Source of the DNA: Rhea pennata
Taxonomy: Eukaryota > Chordata > Aves > Rheiformes > Rheidae
Assembly: GCF_028389875.1 (NCBI RefSeq)
Contig: NC_084687.1
Location: 2,490,000-2,553,999, forward strand
Reading direction: 5' to 3'
DNA length: 64,000 nt
Shown: positions 41,505 to 52,100 of the stretch, piece by piece
Position numbering within the stretch: the first letter of the stretch is position 1
Layout: the number at the start of each line of letters is the position of its first letter
Program-made: the position numbers and the translations under genes
Notes under the pieces: model-generated
The model's database searches: none
Seen by the model: only the letters and a program-made list of their open reading frames with translations
Told to the model about the DNA's origin: nothing

Positions 41505-41570
41505 GCCCCGCACAATGGCCCGGACAAAGGCCGCGCTCGCGGCTCCCATTTGTAATTCAAAGAGGGGCCG
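41505..41570. promoter_or_regulatory. Candidate SOX-site cluster between SARS1 and CELSR2
   Basis: ACAATGG and ACAAAGG, both SOX consensus words, lie 7 bp apart near 41513-41528. CCCATTTGTAATTCAAAG follows at about 41547, on whose reverse strand CTTTGAAT resembles another HMG-box word. The segment is non-repetitive inside a repeat-rich spacer. An enhancer role is inference. Confidence 0.4.
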
Positions 41571-42089
41571 GGGGCCCCTCCGCGCGCTGGGGTGGGGGGT
41601 GGGGGGGGCCGCACCAGCCTCCGCTTGGCACAGCTGCTGCCGCGGCCTCAGCACCTCCCGGCCTCAGTACCGCGTCCTGCTGGGGTGTGGGGATACAGCT
41701 ATCCTGGGGGAGAGGCTGCCCGGAGCGGGGTTAGGGAAGGCGGGGGGCGTGCTGCTGCGTGCCTCGGTTTCCCCTGGCGAAATGGGGTCCCTTGGGTGGC
41801 TTCATGCAGCACCGCGGTCCCAAGCCGGGATGCTCCTTGCACCCAGTCCTTGGGTGCCGCAGCCCCCTGCCCAGCTGCACATGGGAAACCCAGGGCTGCA
41901 CCCAAGGCCCCGCGGGGAGAGGGCCCAGGCGTCCGGGGGCCCCCACCCCCAGCCCCCGGGCCTGCTGCGGCGCAGCACCCGGATGAGCCGGTTCTCCGCG
42001 CCCTCGCCCTGCTTTGCCGCCTGGCAGTGCCAGCCCGGCTCCCCTTTGAAGGGTGCCGGGGCCGCCAGCGAGGGAGGGGAGAGGCCCCG

Positions 42090-42100
42090 GCTGAGTCAGC
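42090..42100. promoter_or_regulatory. MARE/AP-1 palindrome overlapping an E-box
   Basis: GCTGAGTCAGC is the palindromic MAF/NRF2-type core and overlaps CAGCTG at 42097-42102. A second AP-1 word, TGACTCA, is at 42205-42211. It lies about 1 kb upstream of CELSR2. Confidence 0.4.
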
Positions 42101-42271
42101 TGCAGCTCCAGGGCCCCTTTGCCAGCGCTGGGGGTCCCTGCTCGGCTCCCCGGCACCCACCCCAGGGCCCCAGGGCCCCCCCCAACGCTGCGCACGCACC
42201 CGTCTGACTCATTCTGCTCGCGGGGGCTCAGCTCCGCACCTTCCTGCCGCGCACCCCCGCCCCAGGCCTGA

Positions 42272-42900
42272 CGCTGGGTGCAACTGTGGGTGCAACCACG
42301 GGTGCAATGCTGGCTGCAACTGTGGATGCAACCGTGGGTGCAATGGTGGGTGCAGCAGGGCTGCCCCCGATGTGCTGGGGTGTTACAGCGTGTATGTGTG
42401 CATGCATGTGCGTGGGTGGGTAGATGTGGGTGTGTGCATGCTCATGGTGTGTTTGTGCATGCCCTATGCATGGCTGTGCATATGCCGCGTGTGCATGCTT
42501 TGTGTGTGTGTGTGCGCGTGTGCTGCCCACGTGCAAAACGCACACTGCTGTGTACACCACGTGTGCTGCCCAAACACGGGTGCACGTGCCCTGTGCACGT
42601 TGCATTGGTGCGCTGTGCATGAGCTTCGTGTGCGTGCAAGCCCTACGTGTGGGTGTGCCCGCATGCTGTGTGCGTGGTGTGTGCTGACGTGTGTATGTAC
42701 GTGTGTGCACACCCTGTGTGCGCCACGCGTGCACGCCCACCTGCCCCTGCGCGTGGGCAATGCGCGCGTGCATGTGTGTGAGCGCACCCCTGGGTGCGCT
42801 TCATGTGCGCATGCGGCCACCCCACCCGTGTGCAAGGCGTGTGCGCGGGTGCCAGCCCTCGCGCGTGGGCCCGCGCCGTGTGTGTGCAATGTGCGGGCGT
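42272..42900. repeat. GGTGCAAC and GTGTGCATGC repeats upstream of CELSR2
   Basis: First come nine or so 12-bp units GGGTGCAACNNT (42275-42360). Then about 500 bp of alternating TG/CA and GCATGC words follow. Strong alternation of purine and pyrimidine makes it a candidate Z-DNA former. No exon lies here. Confidence 0.85.
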
Positions 42901-43012
42901 GGGCGGGGCGCGCGGCCCGGGCCCACGCGGGGCGGGGGCGCCGCGCCCGCGCCAGGTTCTTCCCACGGGGGAGCGGGGCGCGCGGCTCGGGGAGGGGGGA
43001 GGCGCCGCGGCC

Positions 43013-43042
43013 CCTTTAAGAGCGCGGCAGGTCTATGCAAAT
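43013..43042 (+). promoter_or_regulatory. CELSR2 core promoter candidate with POU octamer
   Basis: A perfect octamer ATGCAAAT at 43035-43042 lies about 95 bp upstream of the CELSR2 ATG. A TTTAAG element lies about 20 bp further upstream, at 43014-43019. Octamers bind POU factors, several of which act in neural progenitors where CELSR genes are expressed. The exact start site is unknown. Confidence 0.55.
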
Positions 43043-43137
43043 GAGGCGCCCCGCCCCGGCGGGCGCGCGCGGGCGGCGGCGGCGGCGGCGGCGCGGGGGC
43101 ACCGGCCGCACCGGGGGCACCGGCCGCACCGGGCGCT

Positions 43138-46100
43138 ATGGGCGCTGCGCCCGGCCGCGGCGCCGCGCTCCTGCTCGCCCTCCTGCTGCCCGCCCTGGCG
43201 CAGCCCGGCACCGGCACCAGCACCGGCACCGGCACCGGCACCGGCACCTGCCCGCCGGCCGCGCCGCCGCGGCGGGCGCAGCCGCCCCTGCGCCCCGGCG
43301 GCAGCGCGAATAGCGGCGGCGCTTCCACGAGCATCGCGGGCGGCGGCGGCACCGGCAACAACAACGGCGGCGGCACCGGCGGCAGCTCCGGGCCCTCCGC
43401 AGGCACCGGCACCGGCACCGGCGGGAGCCCCGGGGCTGCGGCGCGGCGCCGGCGCGGCGCCAACACGGCGCCGCAGTTCCAGCCGGCGAGCTACCAGGCG
43501 GCGGTGGCGGAGAACCGGCCGGCGGGCACGGCGGTGGCGCGGGTGACGGCGCTGGACCCCGATGGCGGCGAGGCCGGGCGGCTGCGCTACGCCATGGCCG
43601 CCCTCTTCGACAGCCGCTCGGACGCCCTCTTCGCCATGGACCCCGCGAGCGGCGCCGTCACCACCGCCGCCCCCCTGGACCGCGAGAGCAAGAGCACCCA
43701 CGTCTTCCGGGTGACGGCGGTGGACCACGGCACGCCGCGGCGCACGGCGCTGGCCACGCTCACGGTGACGGTGAGCGACGCCAACGACCACGACCCGACG
43801 TTCGAGCAGGCCGAGTACCGCGAGAGCGTGCGGGAGAACCTGGAGGTGGGCTACGAGGTGCTGACGGTGCAGGCCACCGACGGCGACGCCGGCCCCAACG
43901 CCAACATCCTCTACCGCCTGCTCAACGCCCGCGGCCCCAACGAGGTCTTCGAGATCGACCCGCGCTCCGGCGTCATCCGCACCCGGGGCCCCGTGGACCG
44001 CGAGGCGGTGGAGGCCTACGAGCTGCTGGTGGAGGCCGCCGACCAAGGGCAGGAGCCGGGGCCCCGCAGCGCCACGGCCACGGTGCGCATCGCCGTGGAG
44101 GACGACAACGACAACGCGCCGCAGTTCAGCGAGAAGCGCTACGTGGCCCAGGTGCCCGAGGACGTGGCGCCCAACTCGGCCGTGCTGCGGGTGACGGCCA
44201 CCGACCGCGACAAGGGCAGCAACGCCCTGGTGCACTACAGCATCGTCAGCGGCAACACGCGGGGCCACTTCTACATCGACGCGCAGACGGGCGCCGTCGA
44301 CGTGGTCAGCCCCCTGGACTACGAGGCCAGCAAGGAGTACACCCTGCGCATCCGGGCGCAGGACGGCGGCCGGCCGCCCCTCTCCAACATCAGCGGGCTG
44401 GTGACGGTCCAGGTGCTGGACGTCAACGACAACGCGCCCATCTTCGTCAGCACGCCGTTCCAGGCCACCGTGCTGGAGAACGTGCCCGTGGGCTACTCCG
44501 TCATCCACATCCAAGCCATCGACGCCGACTCGGGCGATAACGCCCGCCTGGTCTACAGCCTCCTGGAGACCGGGGCCGGCTTTCCCTTCGCCATCAACAA
44601 CAGCACTGGGTGGATCGTGGTGGCCTCCGAGCTGGACCGGGAGGTGGTGGATTTCTACAGCTTCGGGGTGGAGGCGCAGGACCAGGGCAGCCCCCCGATG
44701 GCGTCCTCGGCCAGCGTCAGCATCACCGTCCTCGACGTCAACGACAACAGCCCCGAGTTCACGCAGCGGGAGTACGGCGCCCGCCTCAATGAGGACGCGG
44801 CCGTGGGCACGAGTGTGCTCACCGTCTCTGCCATCGACCGTGACGCCAACAGCGTCATCACCTACCAGATCTCCAGCGGCAACACCCGCAACCGCTTCTC
44901 CATCACCAGCCAGAGCGGCGGTGGCCTCATCTCCCTCGCTCTGCCTCTGGACTACAAGCTGGAGCGCCAGTACCTGCTCACCGTCGCTGCCTCCGACGGC
45001 ACCCGCCAGGACACGGCCCAGGTCATCGTCAACGTCACGGACGCCAACACGCACCGACCCGTCTTCCAGAGCTCCCACTACACTGTCAACATCAATGAGG
45101 ACCGACCTGTGGGCACCACGGTGGTGGTCATCAGCGCCACAGACGAGGACACGGGCGAGAATGCCCGCATCACCTACTTGATGGAGGACAGCATCCCCCA
45201 GTTCAAGATTGACCCCGACACGGGGGCTGTCACCACCCAGATGGAGCTGGACTACGAGGACCAGGTGTCCTACACCCTGGCCATCACAGCACGGGACAAC
45301 GGCATCCCACAGAAGTCCGACACCACCTACCTGGAGATCCTGGTGAGCGATGTCAACGACAACGCCCCTCAGTTCCTCCGTGACAGCTACCAAGGCTCTG
45401 TGTACGAGGATGTGCCGGCCTTCACCAGCGTCCTCCAGGTCTCCGCCACGGACCGTGACTCGGGGCTCAATGGCAGGGTCTTCTACACCTTCCAGGGTGG
45501 CGATGATGGCGAGGGCGACTTCATCATTGAGTCCACCTCGGGCATCGTCCGCACGCTGCGGCGCCTGGACCGGGAGAACGTCCCGCTCTACGCTCTGCGG
45601 GCCTACGCCATGGACAAGGGCGTCCCAGCCAAGCGAATGCCTGTAGAAATCCAGGTGACAGTGCTGGATGTCAATGACAACCCACCTGTCTTCGAGCAGG
45701 ATGAGTTCGACATCTTCGTGGAGGAGAACAGCCCCATCGGGCTGGTGGTGGCCCGCATCACGGCCACCGATCCCGATGAGGGCACCAATGCCCAGATCAT
45801 GTACCAGATTGTGGAGGGCAACATCCCTGAGGTCTTCCAACTGGATATCTTCTCCGGTGAGCTCACGGCACTGACCGACCTGGACTACGAGACCAAGGCG
45901 GAGTACGTCATCGTGGTGCAGGCCACCTCGGCCCCGCTGGTGAGCCGGGCCACCGTGCACGTCCGCCTGCGGGACACCAACGACAACAGTCCCCAGCTGA
46001 GGAACTTCGAGATCCTCTTCAACAACTACATCACCAACCGCTCGGGCAGCTTCCCCAACGGCGTCATCGGCCGCATCCCGGCCCATGACCCCGACGTCTC

Positions 46101-49100
46101 CGACACCCTCACCTACGCCTTCGAGCAGGGCAACGAGCTCAACCTGGTGCTGCTGGACCCCGGCACAGGCGAGCTGCGCCTCAGCCGGGCGCTGGACAAC
46201 AACCGCCCGCTGGAGGCAGTCATGAAGGTCTCGGTGTCAGGTGCGGCCCTGAGGTGGGGGTGGGAGTTAGGGGGTGCCCCCAAGGTTTGGGGGTGGGGAG
46301 CTCCATATGGGTCTGGTGTGCATGTGTGGTAGATACTTGATTTTGGGGTCCCACCACCTCCATACGGTGGTGCTGATACGGGTGGGGGGCTCAGCCCTTT
46401 GGGGCACCCATGTCGGTGCCCATCTGGGAAGGCCATGGGGACGTTTACCCCTCTTCCTGCCCCCCCCCAGCCTAGAAATCCTGGATGGGGATAATCGGGG
46501 TCCCCAGCAGCCCCCTCTCCTTCCTCATCCCCATCCATGGCTTGGAGGCGTTTGTTGGGTAGGGGGGAGGACAAGACCCCAGTGTGTGTTTTTCTTGGAT
46601 CGAGGGGGGGGAGGACCCACTGCAGTGCATTTTGGGGGGGGGGGTGGCACCCCAATGCATGTGTTCAGGAGGGCCCAGGACCCAGCGCTGCTATTTTTTG
46701 GGGGGGGGGTCATTGGCACGTCCCCTCTCGGTGCCCCTGGGGGTGACATGGGAGCAGGGGGCATGGAGGGAAACGGAGGCATGGGGGGCTGCGGCGCCCA
46801 CTTGGCAGGAGACCACCGGGGACGGGGGGAGGGGGAGGAGGCTTGGGCTCCTGTTCCCCCTCCTCAAATCCTGTCCCCGTGGCTCACGGGGCAGAGCTGG
46901 GGGCTGGAGGAGGGAGGGGGCAGGATGCCTGGGCCCCCTCCCTGGGCCGGGAGCCCTCTCTTCCCCGACCCCTCCGACGGTGCCGGCACGCAGCGGGCAG
47001 GCGGGAGCCCAGGCGTCCGGGTGCAAAGGGTGGGAGGGAGCGTGACCCCCCCCCACCCCACTCCACCCGCCCCGCCAGCGTGGGGGGCAGCCGGGAGGGA
47101 GCCGGAGGGCAAACAAAAGCTCCGGCCATAGCCGGGCCCCCGCGCCCACGACCATGGCAACCTCCCCCCCTCCCTTCCTCCTCCTCCTCCTCCTCCTCCT
47201 CCCTGCACCATCGTCCCCCGGCATGGCCTCCGCCCGCCGAGGCCCCCGGCGGCGGGGACCACGACGGGCGCCCCGGCCGCGCGGCGGGTGCCGCCGGCCC
47301 GCCTGACGCGCCGCGGGCTCCCGCAGACGGCGTCCACAGCGCGACGGCCCAGTGCACGCTGCGGGTGACGGTGATCACGGACGAGATGCTGAGCAACAGC
47401 ATCACGCTGCGCCTGGCCGACATGTCCCAGGAGCGCTTCCTCTCGCCGCTGCTCAGCCTCTTCCTCGAGGGGGTGGCGGCGGTGCTGGGCGCCCCCCGCC
47501 ACCGCGTCATCCTCTTCAACATCCAGACGGACACGGACGTGCGGGCCGCCCGCATCCTCAACGTGAGCCTCTCGGCGCTGCTGCCGGCCTCGGCGCGCGG
47601 CGCCCGCTTCTTCTCCTCCGAGGAGCTGCAGGAGCGCCTCTACCTGAACCGCTCGCTGCTGGCCGCCGTCTCGGCGCAGCGGGTGCTGCCCTTCGACGAC
47701 AACGTCTGCCTGCGCGAGCCCTGCGAGAACTACATGCGCTGCGTCTCCGTGCTCAAGTTCGACAGCTCGGCGCCCTTCCTCGCCTCCGACACCATCCTCT
47801 TCCGGCCCATCCACCCCGTGACGGGGCTGCGGTGCCGCTGCCCGCCCGGCTTCACCGGCGACTACTGCGAGACCGAGATCGACCTCTGTTACTCGAGCCC
47901 TTGCGGGAGCAACGGCCGGTGCCGGAGCCGCGAGGGCGGCTACACGTGCGAGTGCCACGAGGACTTCACGGGTGAGAGGCCGGCGCTGGCCGTCCCCTCC
48001 CGCGCCGGCCCTGCGCCGTCCTTCTCCGCGCTTCCTTCTTCCAGCTCCCTGTTGGTCCTCCGGCGTCTATCCATCCCGGTGCTGTCCCTCCGCCATCCCT
48101 CCCGTCAGCCCTTCATCCGGCTCCTCTTCCGTTCTCCGTCGTCCGTTCCTCCTTCTGCCGTCCCTCCGTCGTCCAGCCCATCAGCCCTCCGTCATCTCTC
48201 CCTCTCTGCTGTACCTCCGTCGGCCCTCCGCTGCCCATCCTGCTGCTCTCGCTCCCTCCGTCCCTTCCCCTTTTTATTTTCCTCCATTCGTTCTTCCCTC
48301 TGTCTCTACCTTCCTTCATCAGCTCTTCACCCAGCTCTCTGCTATCCCTCTTTCCCTCCGCCGTTTCTCCATCTGTTTCCCGCTCCGTCCCTTATCCTCC
48401 ATCTGTCCCTCCCTTCATCCCTCTGCTGATCCCATCCCTTCCTCCCTCCGTCCCTTTCTCTCTCTGTCCTTCCAGCTTCACATCCGTTTCACCCCTGGCT
48501 CTTCATCCCTCTGCCATCCTTCCATCCTGTCTCCTCCCATCACTCTGTCCTCCTGGTCTCGGTAGAGGTGGGCACCATTGGGCACCTTGGTATGGGCAGA
48601 GCTTGAGGGACACCCTGGTGTGCTGAAGATACCATGGGGTGGATTGGAGGCACCCTGGGGTGCTGAGGATGTTGAGGGGGCTGGAGATACCCTGGGAGTG
48701 CTGGGGAAACCCTGGGCTGTCATGGACACCCCAGGGAGCTTGGGGATGCCTTGGGGAGCCAAGGATGCTGGGAGGTGTCAAGGACATCACAGGGGGACTG
48801 GGGACACCCTGGGGTGCTGAAGACCCTGTGGTGGGGCTTGGGACACCCTAGGGTGCTGAGATGCTGGGGGGGTACTGGGACGCCCCACTGGGCCCTGGCT
48901 CCCCCATGGAGGAGCTGCAGGGACACCAGGTGCCTCCTGGTACCTTGTCCCGGGGGGGGGGCGCTGAGCCCCTCTGGGCTCAGCTTTATGCCTCGGGGGG
49001 CCCCCAGATTTGGGGGGGGGCAGAGGAGAGTTGTTTCTTGGTTGCCATGGCAATGGGATGCGGTTGCCACGGTGATGGAGCTAGGGATAAAGCAGCTTTG

Positions 49101-52100
49101 GAGACAATATGTGGGGGGAGATGCCTCGGGGGGGGGGCAGGATGCCCCCATGCCGGGGGCCGGTGCCAGGCGATGCCTCGCGCAGGGGAGCACTGCGAGC
49201 TGAGCGCCCGCCTGGGCCGCTGCGCGCCGGGCGTCTGCCGCAACGGGGGCACCTGCGTGAACCTGCTGGTGGGGGGCTTCCGCTGCGAGTGCCCCCCCGG
49301 GCACTACGAGAAGCCCTTCTGCGCCATGAGCACCCGCAGCTTCCCCCCGCACTCCTTCGTCACCTTCCGGGGCCTGCGCCAGCGCTTCCACTTCACCCTC
49401 GGCCTCACGTGAGTGCCCGCGCGGCCGGGGCTGCGGTGATGGGCGCCGGGCACGGCGCAGCCCGGGGGGCTTGGGGCGATGGGACGCGGGGCGTCCCAGG
49501 GGGCACAGGGCACCCCTGAGGGCTCAGGGTGATGGAGCGATGGGGCGTCCCAGGGGGCTTGGGGTGTCCCAGGGGGCTTGGGGCCATGGGGCACAGGGTG
49601 TCTGGGGGGGCTTGGGGCATCCTAGGGGGTGCAGGGTAATGGGGCATGGGACGTCCTGGAGGGCACAGGGTAATGGGGCACGGGGCATCCCGGTGGGCTC
49701 ACGGTGATGGGGCAGTGGGGCATCCCAGGGGACTTGAGGCAATGGGGCACGGGGCATCCCGATGGGCTCACGGTGATGGGGCAGTGGGGCATCCCAGGGG
49801 ACTTGAGGCAATGGAGCGTGGGGCATCCCGGTGGGCACGGGGCATCCCAGGGGGCATAAGGTAATGGGACACGGGGCATCCCAGTGGGCTCGGGGTAATG
49901 GGATGTCCTGATGGGCACAGGGTAATAGGGCATGGGGCGTCCCAGGGAGCGTGGGGTGATGCTCCATGGGGTGTCCTGGGGACATGAGGTGATGGGGGTT
50001 GGGGCATCCCAGGGGGCTTGAGGTAATGGGGCAAGTCTGGGGGGGGTTACAAGGCATGGGGCATGCCTTGGGGGCCACAGGGTAGCAGGGCACACTTGGG
50101 GGGCACAGGGCAGTGGGCAGTGAGGTATTGGGGCACAGGACAAGCCTGGGGACGCCGCGCACCGGGGCACGGAGTAACTGGAACCGAGCGTTGGGGGCGT
50201 TGGGGCGGGGCAGCCACGCACCAGGCCATGGGGCTGGCCCTCACCCCCCTGCCCCGGCCCCCCAGGTTCGCCACCAAGGAGCGGGACGGGCTGCTGCTCT
50301 ACAACGGGCGCTTCAACGAGAAGCACGACTTTGTGGCGCTGGAGATCGTGGGCGAGCAGATCCAGCTCACCTTCTCGGCAGGTACCCCCGCCCGGCTCCC
50401 CTCCCCTGCCCCGGCCCCCCCTGTGGCCGGCGCCGTGGCCTCACGCGCGCGGTGCCCGCAGGCGAGTCCACGACCACGGTGTCACCCTTCGTGCCGGGCG
50501 GCGTGAGCGACGGGCAGTGGCACCGGGTGCAGCTGCACTACTACAACAAGGTGAAGGATGGGGCAGCGACGGGTGCAGGGAGGGATGGAGATGGTAGATG
50601 TAGGGTGGGTGGGCAGAGGGATGGAGAAGGGAGTAGGAGGGAGGAATGGGGACAGGTACGTGGATGGAGAGGAGCAGAGGAGGAGGTTTGGATGGAGGGA
50701 GGATGGATGGAGAGAGGGAGGGATGGAGGTCTGGATGGATAGAGGTGGAAAGATGGAGGATAGATGGATGAAGAGAGAGATGGAGGGGAGCAGAGATGGA
50801 GGTTTGGATGGAGAGAGGATAGGGGAATGGAGAGAGGGAAGGTAGATGGAGAGAGGGAGGGGTGAATGGATGTGGGATGGAGGGAGGGAAGGATGGATGG
50901 ATGGAGGATAGAGGGACGGGGAGAGCGTCCTCTGGAGAGGAGGCATGGAGAGGAGCAGGGACGGAGGTATGAGTGGATGGGAGTTGGAGGGAAGGGGGGA
51001 ATGGAAGGATGGATGGAGGATAGGTGGATGGAGAGAGGAGGGGCAGAGAGGAGCGAGGTTGGAGGTCTGGGTGGAGAACAGAGGGAGGGCTGGAAGGAGG
51101 GTTGGGGGGGTAGATGGAGGAATGGAGGGGTGTGTGGACGGAGGGATGGAGCCGTGAATCGAACGGAGCAAGGGGGAACAGGTGGATGGAGGGTTGGGTG
51201 GCCGCTGGATGGGGGGAGGCATGGAGGCGTGGGAAGGAGGGATGAGGGTCGGCTGGGACGAGGAACCCAGGGGTGGACGGATGGTCGAGGGAGGCGCCGG
51301 CGGGGCGAAGCGAAGGCGCGGAGGGGACAGCGGCCGGAGGCTCAGCCCTGCCCGCCGGCGCCCGCAGCCCGTGCTGGGCAAGTCGGGGCTGCCGCAGGGC
51401 CCCTCGGAGCAGAAGGTGGCCGTGGTGACGGTGGACGACTGCGACACGGGCATGGCCCTCAAGTTCGGCGCCGTCCTGGGCAACTACTCGTGCGCCGCGC
51501 AGGGCACCCAGTCGGGCACCAAGAAGTGAGGCCGGGCGGAGGTGGGTGGGGTGGGGGGGGGGGGTCGGGGGCCGCCGTGACGCCGCCTGCCCGCAGGTCC
51601 CTGGACCTGACGGGGCCGCTGCTGCTGGGCGGCGTGCCCACCCTGCCCGAGAGCTTCCCCGTCCGCAGCCGCCACTTCGTGGGCTGCATGCGGCACCTGC
51701 ACGTCGACGAGCGCCCCGTCGACCTGGCCGCCTTCGTCGCCAACAACGGCACCGTGCCAGGTGCGGGGCGGGCGGGCGGCTCGGCCCCACGGCCTCGGTG
51801 CCCGGGGCGGGGGGCCCGTGGCTCTGCACCCCTGCGCATGGAGGTGCCAGGGCAGTGGGGCTGGGTAGGGGTCTGGAGGGGGGGGTGTTCGTGGGGCTGG
51901 ATGTGGGGCCAGGGCAGTGCCCGGGGGTCTCTGTGCCCCTGTGCGTGGAGGTGCCAGGGCAGTGGGGCTGGGTAGGGGTCTGGAGGGGAGGGGTGTTCTT
52001 GGGGCTGGATGTGGGGCCAGAGCAGTGCCCGGGGGTCTCTGTGCCCCTGTGCGTGGAGGTGCCAGGGCAGTGGGGCTGGGTAGGGGTCTTGGCAGGGGGG

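Noticed and set aside
43033-46086. 1017-codon open frame on the minus strand opposite CELSR2 exon 1
   Set aside because: It mirrors the GC-rich codon use of the sense cadherin exon. The sense strand has conserved cadherin repeats; the antisense product is a Val/Asp/Gly-rich shadow without known domains.
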